Origin: Ligula intestinalis
Lineage: Eukaryota; Platyhelminthes; Cestoda; Diphyllobothriidea; Diphyllobothriidae
Direction: 5' to 3'
Assembly: GCA_036362985.1 (NCBI GenBank)
Contig: JAYGXS010000005.1
Coordinates: forward strand, 50,880,394-50,944,393
DNA: 64,000 nucleotides
The position numbers and the translations under genes were made by a program. Below the pieces are notes generated by a model. It saw only the letters and a list, made by a program, of their open reading frames with translations. It made no database searches and was not told the origin of the DNA. Shown here piece after piece: positions 54,401 to 64,000 of the stretch; position 1 is the first letter of the stretch, and each line of letters opens with the position of its first letter.

Positions 54401-55029
54401 AAGTTACCCGTCTAGCTTATCATAACGTATGAAATCCATCAATTCTAATGTAGTAAGCAGACTTCCCAAGCAAGATTTTCTAAGAAATCAATCTAGAATT
54501 CACAGGACGTCCAAAAAACACTTAGACAGGGGATCAGAAAACGTTGCGATCTCTAGCCCTCATAATGTAGTCGTGCCTGTCGCTTTCGATTACAATTGTT
54601 GAGGAGTAATTAGAATGCCACGCAATCACCCTACCTTATACTTCACTTTCTTTTCATTCACACATTCATTGGTTTAGAATTTCGAGTGGATTTTGCATGC
54701 GTTGGTGCCAACGCGTGAATCTCGCCCCTATCCAAAAGCAGGCTTTTGTGTCACGAATAGTTGACAAGTGGTTTGGGAGCCAATCGTGTTTCAATTCCAC
54801 TTGAACGCTTGATAGTGCTCTTCGTTGACAGGCCATCTGTACATTACTTGGTAAATGAAAGGTTGACCATCGATTCCGATGGATGAGATCGAAAACATAG
54901 ACATGTTGCTGCCACCCCGTTTCAGTTTTTTCTTATCAAATCTTCTTGGGTTCACCGCTTCATGGTATGAAAATATTTGGAGAAGGAAATTGCAAGTTGA
55001 TTTTTTCTTCCTGCTGCTTCTGCTGCTTT

Positions 55030-55260
55030 CTTCGTCACTGTCACGGTTCGTTCTTCCGTCCGAGAGATTTCACAGATTATGGATGGGTAATTTACGCCAA
55101 TAGGAAATCCCATTGACCAGTCACATCGATAAATTCCCTCGAACTATACAGGACTCCGCCGCCCCGGCTACTCATACTATTTACTTCCATGAAATACGTC
55201 AGCCGATCCCCAACTTATTCGGATAATCTGCCCTGGTTCTTAGATTTGCAAAAGCTCGCT
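55030..55260 (+). repeat. Dispersed repeat R5, copy 2
   Basis: It corresponds block by block to 26675-26870 (TCCGTCCGAGAG, TTTCACAGATTA, AGGAAATCCCATT, GGCTACTCATACTATT, AAATACGTCAGCCGATC). Confidence 0.5.
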
Positions 55261-58200
55261 ACTGTCAAATGTTTGCAGGCTTAACTCGGTAAAAGTACAT
55301 TACGGTGACCTGCCGCCAGAATTTAAAGTCAAAATCAGCGCAATTGACAGATAATTGAGCAGAAATTGAGCCAGCTTGGTGGGCTCTGTGGCGTAGGACA
55401 GTTGTAAAGTCGCTGGCACCGCATTTTGATCGCAGTGCAGTAGTACGCGTGAAAAGTCTACTGTCACTAAAGGCTAAGTTAGGCAGTGTTTCAGGCTGCA
55501 GTGGAGAAAGCGGCTTCCGCCCAAATACTGTTCGATCATTTTGAATTTAATCTTGCCACCGATGTAAGCGTTAAAGGGTGAGAGTGAGGTAGACAGTTGG
55601 GCGTCTATTTCACTATAATCTCGTAATTAGTTCCTATCACCGTCTGCTCTTGAGCACATGGAGGACCTCATCGAAATCGATGGCCACACAACACATACAC
55701 ACAACGCGGTCCATTTAGGGAGCACTCTTGGTATATAGAGACTTGCTGGTGATACGCCCGGGTCCACTTATCGGCTCTGGTGACTGGGGCACTTTTTGAG
55801 AGGCAGCTATATGCAAGATTTGCAAGTCCTCTACAACAGTGGTTCATCGGTCACAAACCACAAGGCTCATCAATGTCCCCCCAGTGGGTATGGGGCTGAC
55901 AAGCACATGGGGTGGGTTAGAGTAGGGGAACAATTTTATGGCATCTAACTCACCACGCATCCTGCTAGGGCCACGGAAGACGGTTGTGGTTGCGGTGGCA
56001 CGCACTTGCTGGTCCACGCGAGCAACCCACGAATCAGCTTTCAGGTCGTGTGGTCTTGCATTTTCTGCTCATATAAGTTGTCCTAGAGCTCACAGTATCT
56101 GGGGGCCCCGGAATCCGGCCGGTCAGTTGCGAAAATCACTAGGAACGCCATATTTTGTCAATTAACAACATTTTACGCCTGTTTGTCAGAATAGTTAGCA
56201 TAAATACGCTGGATCCAAGGTAGGTCGTGATCAGTCTGCCCTCCTTTCTGTGTGAGTGGCAACTTATTCCCGTTTTAGAATCGACGAAAATTAAATCGAT
56301 TGAAATTTTTTCGTTCGCGGAATGCATAAATTACTAATTCCTTACTATTGCCGGGTAACCTCTCTGCCGGTCCGTCGCCTCGACTGTTAAGTGGCACATG
56401 TGCGGGATTGGCCATGGAACCAGTCGAATGAGAACTGGGGTTTTTACCATACCAAACCTGTAATAGCACTGATGCATGTTCAACAGGATTATTTTAGGTT
56501 TATGGCCGTCGGAGCAGACTTTAGTACCATTTCAACTCAATAAGTATTTATCTTACGGTTACATAGGAGAAAAATTTAAAAGTAGTCGAACACTACCGTC
56601 ATTTTTATCGAATTATGCGTGAACATGTAGTTTTGCCTCAGGTACTGCCGCCTAACTTACTCTATTTCCTCATCTTTGCGGATTTTTATTTGGTTTCCCT
56701 TTTTTGGCTTAGATTTTTTTAAAAATCCTAAAATCAGTTAAGAAGGGTCGTTCGGATAGGTTTCTTAAATGTTTAATTTACTCTCGTAAACTGGTCATAA
56801 TTGCGGATCATAAAGACTGGGGCTCGGGATTGGGAAATAGGGGGATCGGCTTGGTGAGGCCAACATTTGCGATGCTTTGCTGATAAGGAAGGCTTAGACA
56901 CCGTGGATTTCGATCTCCATCCTCTCACCAGACATTTTACAGTGGGAAGACGGCTGGAACGCGGCGCTCCACCGAACATTGGCGCCGTACACATGTGGGC
57001 TCCTTAGTAGAACCCAATCAACACTTGAGAAGATGTCATGCAGGGCTCAGGGCACTTCGCAGTGAATGTTGACCATGTTGGATACTTTACAATCAATATA
57101 AATAGATGGATGGCTAAGGTGTATTGGGACTGGACATTTCCCAGTCACGATTAGAAACTATTCAAGACGAAATATGCACCTACTTCAATCACATAAAATT
57201 TTAAAGAAGACTTAATTTTCTACCAGCTGGGTACGTAATGAATATTTTATGCAAGTTTTCTGGAAAAAAACATGTTTGAATTTATAAGGGAATAAAAGAT
57301 CAGTAGACGAAATTGATACCGCTCAAGTAGTCATTTTTATGAGGTGCAGTTTTCGCAAGCCGCCAAGAAGAAACTGGTTCAAAAGGCGGTGTCCTTACTG
57401 AGCAGAGGGCTGCATCATGTGAGAATAATATGGCAGGATCTTGTGTCCCTTTACCGTGGCTTTGAGCAAGTGAATTTGCCAAGTCAACAGGTCGGGTGAT
57501 GGAAGTAGCTGTTGTGGAACAATATCTGTCTTAGAAAGCCTTGAATTGCCCTCACAGAGACCTTGTAGCTAGTCCTGTCTTTTTTGGCTGTACATGGTGG
57601 TCTAGTTGGTTTTGAAGTCAAAAACTGATTCAACGCAGGAGCTGCAGCCCCCAGTGCCTTACAATTCATCCTACTGGCTCTACAAGTACATAAGCAAACT
57701 AGTTTCATGCGGTAACACTGTGCCTGCGTCAGACGAGCTTGGATGCCTCGCATCGTGACCACATTTTTCCGTTTACGTACTCATCATTGTGGTGCAAATT
57801 GATGTTTGCTGCGCCCACTTTTCGCATGTAGCGGCCAGATCTATGTGCCCTTTTTTCTTCTATCTGCTTTGTCGGCACCCTCCCCTGTTGTTTTGAAGCT
57901 TACTAATGATTTGCATTTTGTAGTAGGCTGGCTGCATTCATCGCCCGATTATTGACACCTCCTAGTGGAGGCTGTCCTTGATCTCTGTGGAGACGACGGT
58001 TGTGAATGATTTTTTTGTCTCTATCTGAGGGTAGAATTCTTAGGCTACTTACAAAAGTTATTTTCCGCGTTCTTCCGGCCATTTTATTGTTCCCAAGGCC
58101 ACTTGTTTGTACCAAGTAGTTGCCACCCTCTTGCCTTTCTGGTGGGTTTGTTTTGCCTGTTTTCGACCTATTGGCGGTTTCCAAGAGCACTGAATGTTAC

Positions 58201-60465
58201 CGACAGCAGACTTTAAAGGCAACTGCCGCGCTTCCGATTAAGTCAAGGCCACACTTATCTGCATACTTGTGCACTGACCAACAACAACAACAACAGAATG
58301 ACACACGCCGTCCCCGGAACAGTTACACAGGCACACCCAACTAGCCCACCGTTGGGCGGAGCGGCCGATTAGTTTTGGCCCATTCAAAGGGGCTGTGCAG
58401 ACCGCATAACATATTGCTATAGTCTCTGCACCGTTCACCCGTCTTGCCCTTAAAAGCGCTGAATGTTTGAGGGATATGTAGCTAAAATTCCTTTGAGTTC
58501 CCTATTTGTACATATGTGTAGTGGTAACATTTATTACATTTACTACTTACTTAAATTTATTATTTAAGTAAGCAGCAAAAGTACTGACAGGTCTGCAGAT
58601 TCTATCCCAATGGCGAGTTTCCGGAATCAGTTGAGAATCTTTCTCGATCGGTTGAACTTTATTCGTCTGACCGGTGCCAAGTAGAGAAGCTAGTAAAATT
58701 TTGAGCAAGTTAACTGCATCAGGGAAATTACTGCGAGCTAATAATAATCAGACATGCGATGCCAGTAATCTTATGCCGCGCAGCCCCGTGGATGAGACTG
58801 GAGTAAACCTTTAGCTCCGATGTGACCGAAATTCTTGTTGCAGCTGCGAGCTGCCCGCAATCTGTTAACAAGCGCAGCTTACGAGTTAACACTGCGTTAT
58901 TTGAGAGTATTGGCCAGTCAGCTTGTGGAGTCATAGCGACTTCAGTCATGAATGCAGGTAATTAATTCCAACTCGTTGATTTGTTTACGTTTACCTTTTG
59001 CGGTCCTTTTGGGCGAGAGGGAGAGCTGTAAGTAGTGCGTTTGAGTTACTTTGGAAGCAAACTTGCTACTTTGTCAACTCTTCCTACCACTATGGGCTGC
59101 TCCACCTTCGAGTCTGGTTCATCTGATTGCAAGGTCTGCAGATAGAGTGATTGCCCTCTTTTTATGGCAAGCCCTATTTGTCACGCGGGTCGTCACTGTC
59201 ATCGGTCGCGTGTGGTAGTTGATTAGGAGTCGCGTGGCCAAACTAGCACCTACCACATCCGTCCGGATGGAGAGTGTCTAAAGCCTTTTCTTCTTTTCCT
59301 CAAGATAGTCCATCCTGATTACCGAGTAGCCGCATTATTCGGGCGCTGCTTTTTCTGCCTCCCCCAATTTTTTATGAAGTGCCCACCGTTCGGTCTTCGA
59401 CTGCAAGATTTCCCCTTCTTGCTCTAGAACTTTGCTTTATTTATGACCGTGGCCTTTTTGTGTGATAACTGAAAGACAGGCCTCTCCATAGTGGCTGCTA
59501 TTTATCAGAGCTATTGGCCCTGTCCTACGGTTGTTCTCGGGAACTGGATTGCGTCCCTGCAATCCAGTAAATTCGCAAAACTCTTACCCCAGGCAAACAC
59601 ACAGAGTATAGATGACTTTACTTGACCCCTGAAGCGAATGTTTACCTGTGTGTAGGTGAGTGGTTTGGAGAGACCTGATTCGTGAAGGATCGGCGTGGGA
59701 GCGGCACGCGTAGTCAAGTTTAGAACCGCGTTCAACCCTACCGACGCTCGAAAAAAAATTTGACTAACGTGTGTTACAGGCCTGAACATCTCCATGAAAG
59801 TAATCAAGTGCGCTTTAGTTGATTAGGCATTGTAAACAGTCGTGGTTTTAAAAGCAGGCGACTCTTCCTGATCAAGTGTCCGACCGCATGGCTCTCGTTC
59901 ATGTCAGACCGCTGCCAATATTAGTGAAACCTCTTTCATGCGGATCCAGATACCATGCCGTGTGTGTGTAACAGGCATACAGGCTATTGAGCTCTGTTTT
60001 CCCACTACTCGAATTTATCCCTGTTCCGCTCCCCCCTCCGGGCTTTATCCCACCGTTAAAAGACAAAGGATGTCGGGTTGATAATCAACGTAGATGCAGT
60101 GCATCACTGTCGGTGGAGCGGGCTGACCGAGTATCATGATCGCGTTCAAAGTATCCCACAACCTGTAGTTAGTTAGTATTTTCACTCTGTGTCAGAGTGT
60201 ATGCAGTCAATTGGCGTTCATCGATGCTCTCAGCGCTTAACAGCCGTCCCGGAGCGCAGGAAATCGACGGATCCGTTCGCACACCTATGTGTCTTCGCTC
60301 GCTTGCGATGCTTCAGTGCAACTAGTCGCCTCAGGGGGTAGTTTCGCCTTTCCATGCCGCCGACAATTCAGAAACGGAAGAGATACTTTTGTACACAGTG
60401 TGATCTATCTCGAGGTTAACAAACTGAAGATTTGACTTGCTATCAGTGCTGCTAATACCAGCTTC

Positions 60466-60543
60466 ACCGTGAGCTCGTAGCCCAAACGTTAGGAAGTTCG
60501 CCCTGACGGGAGAGATCGCGAGTTCAAATCTCGGTGTGGCAGC
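60466..60543 (+). other. tRNA-like core (SINE head)
   Basis: GTAGCCCAAACGTTAGGAAG resembles box A, and the T arm CGAG-TTCAAAT-CTCG (60519-60533) is intact, giving box B AGTTCAAATCT. The acceptor stem pairs only partly, so this is probably a tRNA-derived repeat. Confidence 0.45.
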
Positions 60544-60974
60544 AATTTCCGCGGCCATACTGGGGTTGGGTATCACTAGCCGATGACGCATAACAAGGCA
60601 GAAACAGCCTTCCTAGTGTCCCCTTTCTTTGCTGGTAATGTCCTTCTACCTAAATAAACTGTATATTTAAGGCCCAAGGGGCCCTCTCATTATAAACTTA
60701 GCGCTGTGGTCAAAATAAATATAAGTTTGGTACTGACAGCTGCGCGTAAGCAACTGTATAGTAACAGGAATTAGTAGTAGTATATTATACATATTAAGTC
60801 CGATTTACAACGGACCCGTTTTCAAAATGATAATTAACAATATCAGGTAAATATAGTGAACTGAGAAAGAGACAGTGGAAAAAACTACTGTAAGAGAAAT
60901 CAGTGGCAGCCATCAGCGAGCCAGCGATCTCCAAAAAGAATATAGAAGAAAAAGCTGTTTAATATAAGTGAATA

Positions 60975-61155
60975 TTCGAGTTCCAGGAAGCAGTTCAGAA
61001 GTAGAAGGTGCGATCACTGGAACAAAAATTTTATTTGCTTGACGTTTCGGATTCCGTCGGGAATCCTTAACCATAGGTAATGGTACGATAGTCTGCGTCA
61101 TGCGCAGATGGGAATGAAACATGCACAGATGAGCGCTACGAAGTATAAATACCGT
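60975..61155 (-). mobile_element. Hammerhead-like repeat (copy g)
   Basis: The minus strand has the best hairpin of the family, GGATTCC-CGAC-GGAATCC, followed by GAAACGTCAAGCAAATAAAA. The preceding core is damaged (CTATGGTTA where copies a and e have CTGATGA with or without TG). Further downstream it has CAGTGATCGC and CTGCTTCCTGGAACTCG, close to the tails of the other copies. Confidence 0.5.
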
Positions 61156-61159
61156 GCAA

Positions 61160-61425
61160 TGATACCGTGGGAGGATATTATGCAGTGAGATGAGATCGTG
61201 ATGTTTAGGGTTCGGAACGCTCCTTGTCGTGGGAAAAAATCACATCGCATCATAGGGATAAAACAAGAGGAGCTGATCAGGGTCGAAACGAGGAGGGGAC
61301 CGTAGAAGTCAGGCAAACCTCGTGGAGATGCGACCAGGCAGACAGCTGCAGAGTCCACCGACAAGTTGGCAAGAACGTAAGAACCCGCGACGAGCATCAC
61401 AATTGAGCGACCTCGAATACCACTG
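61160..61425 (+). repeat. Dispersed repeat R6
   Basis: It matches the minus strand of 11395-11760 from GCAGTGAGATG(A/G)GATCGTGA through AACGTAAGAACCC. It adjoins hammerhead-like copy g in opposite orientation. Confidence 0.65.
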
Positions 61426-61559
61426 TCAGGGTTGCAAAACGCAGAAGAGAAGTTATACTTGACATTTTTGCAAATATAACCGTTCCAGCTACCCTTTTTC
61501 TTGCTAGTCTCCTCTGTATCACACACACACACACACACTGTCCGACCGTAGTCTACACT

Positions 61560-62340
61560 TGCGCCTCCTCCTCCCCCCCCCCTCACCATCGTCGTCAGCC
61601 TCACTCTGGCTCAAGCCCTCCACTGCTGAGTGGGTGTGTGCGCACGAGGGCGCGTGAACGGGCGAGTGGGCGCGCACGGCTCATTGTCGCGCGCTATCGC
61701 TCTCTCTCTCTGCCTCTCTGTATGTGCTCGCCGTTAGCGTCTCGGTCGCGCGCAACGACATCAGCAGCAGCAGCAGGACGTCAACGGCTGCTGCTGCTGC
61801 GTCCTCGCCGCGCCCTTGCTCGCTCGCTCGCTCACTCAGTCGCCTATATGTGCGTGCGGGCGCAAGCACGCGCGTGCGCGCCTGACAGCGTATATTCTAG
61901 TCGCCGCCGCCGCCGAAGAGCAGCACTAGAGAACTATTCTTTCGAACCTTTCGCCCCACCGCCCCTGCCTATCGCTCGACCCCAGCTAGCGGAAGCTAGG
62001 TGCATTAGTGTTGGCGGCTTTTGTCTTTTTTTGGCTTCCCCGTCCGCCCCCTCCCCCCCCCCTCCCACATCCTCCTCCTTGCTCCCCCGGGCTTGTTGTT
62101 CTCCGAGCTCCTGCTGCTGCCCAGCCCCCGTCATGTGCTACGGAGAGAAGGCCCGTTTCACTCGAGCGTACTCTGGCTAAACACGTCGACGACGGCGACA
62201 GGCTACACCCACCGAGTCATGTGCTGTTACTGCTACTATCATCATTGCGGCTCGCTTTGATTAACCATGAGCCTCTTATTGCTACTGCTGCCATCGACCT
62301 GCGCAGCTCACGTGACTTCTCGCGCTGGTTATCATGAATA
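61560..62340 (+). promoter_or_regulatory. CpG-rich, triplet-rich segment, likely promoter/5' exon
   Basis: Many CG dinucleotides contrast with the AT-rich surroundings: GCGCGC runs, (CAG)5, (CTG)4, (CCG)4, (TCGC)n, and CT and C runs. This is the look of a CpG-island-like promoter or GC-rich 5' UTR. Open frames here arise from the low stop-codon density of GC-rich DNA. The direction and the gene served are not evident. A (CA)n run lies just before it (about 61520-61538) and an (AGG)n run follows at about 62384-62402. Confidence 0.45.
61762..61800 (+). repeat. CAG/CTG inverted pair
   Basis: CAGCAGCAGCAGCAG (61762-61776), a 10-base spacer containing GACGTC, and GCTGCTGCTGCTGC (61787-61800) form a hairpin with a 14-bp stem. 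Confidence 0.85.
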
Positions 62341-64000
62341 TTTTTAACCAATTCCGCGTGGCGCTTGCAGATATTACCCTAAAAAGGAGGAGGAGGAGGA
62401 GGATGAGAAGCGGTCGCGTGAAATCGCGAACTTTAATGGTAATAATAGTAATAATAATGCTGCTCATCAGAGGTGTATCCGTACAACGCACCCGCACGGC
62501 CTTTCTTTGAAGTTCTGGCCGACGGTATTTACACAAGTGGGTTTACCTGCTCCGCGCGATGCGGTTCATTTTTATCACATTAACTGTTGGAAGGTATAAA
62601 CGTCTGTGTGTGTGTACTTTCATTGCAAGTATCCCCGAATCGGTTTATTTGTGGGGGAAAAAATCAGAAAGCTATGTCGAGCCAAGGCTGTATTTTTTTG
62701 TCTCTGGCGTTGATGGGTAAATGCTGGCCTCTTTTTTCACGTGATCCAAGCCCATTAGTGAACTAAAGGCCAGGTTTCTTGTTCTTACATCTGCATTTAA
62801 TAATACCCCCGGTTTTTTTACTAATCACCGAAGCTAGACTACTTTGTGCCTGGTTCGTACTTTCCTGGGTGACTGGCTGTGAGTGTCAGAAGTTTCTGAC
62901 ACTTGGTCAGGATTCTCTAGGGCAGTGCTGAACTAAGACGGTTATATAATGAAGTAGTCGCCGGTTATTCAGCCCGCGATTAATATGCCCAGCGGTACAT
63001 TAAGCCCAAGTCAGCTTGGGACGGAATTTTACATATCGAAATCCGCCGGCTACAAAGCCCAGTTTAACAAAAGGATAGAGTGAGATTCTTATCTATCTGC
63101 GATTTCTGGTGCCTGGAGAAGGACATCAAAGAGCACCTGCGAGTGAAGTTTCCTGCAAAAAACTGACACTAGACCGCTTTTTCTAAACGTGCCGCAAATC
63201 ATTTTTTTGTTTTTGTTATTGCGTAAGATACAGACAAGCAGCATTCTTTTCTTGTACATAACCAAACTCTACACATAAAACAGTATGTATGTAATGTATA
63301 GTGACTATCCTGCGTTTTCTAATCAAGAAGTAGGACTCTCCGGTTAGTGCGCCCGCCGCTTATTAAGCCCAATTTGGTCTGGGCCCGAGGTGGGCTTAAT
63401 AACCGGGGACTACTGTAATAGGGAGTTATGCCATTTCATGGAATAAACCAATCCTTCACAGTATAGTTACAAATTGCCCAGTGTTTTTCGGCATAAAATG
63501 CCGGTGATTCGGTATTGTATATCAGGTCCAACGTGCCTTCTCGCTCAGGTTATAATCTAAATCCCTTTCTCTATTTACCACTTGGTATCTGTTCCTGACA
63601 CATTTACGAGGCGTCCATCGCCGTGTGGTCGCTTTTAGAGGACAGATTTTCACATTGAACTTCTGGTGTCTGTGAAGTGGCTATTCCACTCTAACGCTGC
63701 CATAGAACCATGCTGAGCGCGGTACCCATAACATGTCACCCTGTTTGACCGACGAACTAAACTAAGAATAGGTGGCCTGTCTCTTCGATGGCAGTGGATA
63801 GGTGTGTAGCAGGCTTCAGGCACGGGAGGGAGACCATTCATGCGTTCACTCGCGTAGAGTGAATTATATATGTATATGGCAGGCTAACCACCGTACCGAA
63901 GCCGATCTAACCCAGTCTTGCCATTAGAGAGAGAGAGAGATGGTGACTTTTATCTTGTTCAGTGGAGGACTCATGATATATTTCCCGTATGACCTTCCGT
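62341..64000. other. Non-coding sequence at window end
   Basis: No exon is recognised. Short features are a (GT)n run near 62606, TTTCTGACACTTGGTCAG near 62892, and a (GA)n run at about 63927-63939. A motif built on TTAAGCCCAA(T/G)T occurs near 63000 and again near 63363. Confidence 0.4.

Larger units (their letters stand above)
49183..61559. other. Intron or intergenic sequence downstream of the receptor exons
   Basis: 12.4 kb. It holds R4 (52819-52990), a purine tract (53353-53470), an (AG)n run (54018-54033), two tRNA-like cores (54335-54400, 60466-60543), R5 (55030-55260), hammerhead-like copy g and R6 (60975-61425). No phase-1 exon resembling a nuclear-receptor ligand-binding domain was recognised. 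The open frames at 51522-52177, 57484-57762 and 59511-59807 have no recognisable content. Confidence 0.5.

Noticed and set aside
49183..61559. Ligand-binding domain of the nuclear receptor
   Set aside because: I looked for a phase-1 exon with the helix 3-5 signature (F...W...D...LL) and found none that I could support.
61638..62180. 180-codon plus-strand frame, plus overlapping frames on both strands
   Set aside because: The Arg/Ala/Ser-rich translation of CpG-rich triplet runs has no domain; stop scarcity follows from base composition.
1..64000. CRISPR arrays, operons, bacterial promoters or phage
   Set aside because: There are no regularly spaced identical repeats. Genes are intron-containing with eukaryotic splice sites, so bacterial features are not expected.

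Overview
This is eukaryotic (metazoan) DNA with very low gene density, long introns and many old repeats. It most likely comes from a parasitic flatworm, and a diphyllobothriid-type tapeworm is my best guess. The clues are introns of up to about 10.5 kb, an afadin/Canoe-type PDZ gene, a DAF-12/DHR96-type nuclear receptor, remnants of Penelope-like and CR1/Jockey-like retroelements, and tRNA-derived short repeats. The species assignment is inference. There is one 400-base assembly gap (10085-10484).

Region 1 (1292-35230, + strand) holds the 3' part of one large gene. Nine exons join with matching splice phases into 1923 nt, which is 640 codons plus a stop. The product starts with an acidic linker and an afadin-like PDZ domain split over exons 1-2. 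A proline-rich segment, a short coiled coil and a Ser-rich tail follow. The FHA, RA and DIL domains expected upstream lie outside the window.

Region 2 (35231-47123) is intergenic. It contains a 5'-truncated non-LTR retrotransposon reverse-transcriptase tail (40523-41086, -) and an unrecognised ORF of 221 codons (42265-42930, +) that may be a terminal exon.

Region 3 (47124-49182, + strand) encodes the N-terminal domain and both zinc fingers of a nuclear receptor with the P-box context CESCKAFF. The ligand-binding domain was not found in the remaining 15 kb and presumably lies further downstream.

Region 4 (49183-64000) is repeat-rich. It ends with a CpG-rich, triplet-rich segment (61560-62340) that looks like a promoter or first-exon region.

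The most interesting signal is a dispersed family, mostly linked to a Penelope-like element 3' end. Copies carry a hammerhead-ribozyme-like core: CTGATGA, a hairpin, GAAA, then a self-complementary tetranucleotide (ACGT or, in a second lineage, AGCT) and C. In four copies the flanks also pair as a stem I, with changes that mostly keep the pairing. This fits a type-I hammerhead whose stem III can only form between two molecules. Other structure includes a roughly 303-bp tRNA-like element with tandem and inverted arrangements, a fold-back of an AT-rich repeat, and several other two- or three-copy dispersed repeats.
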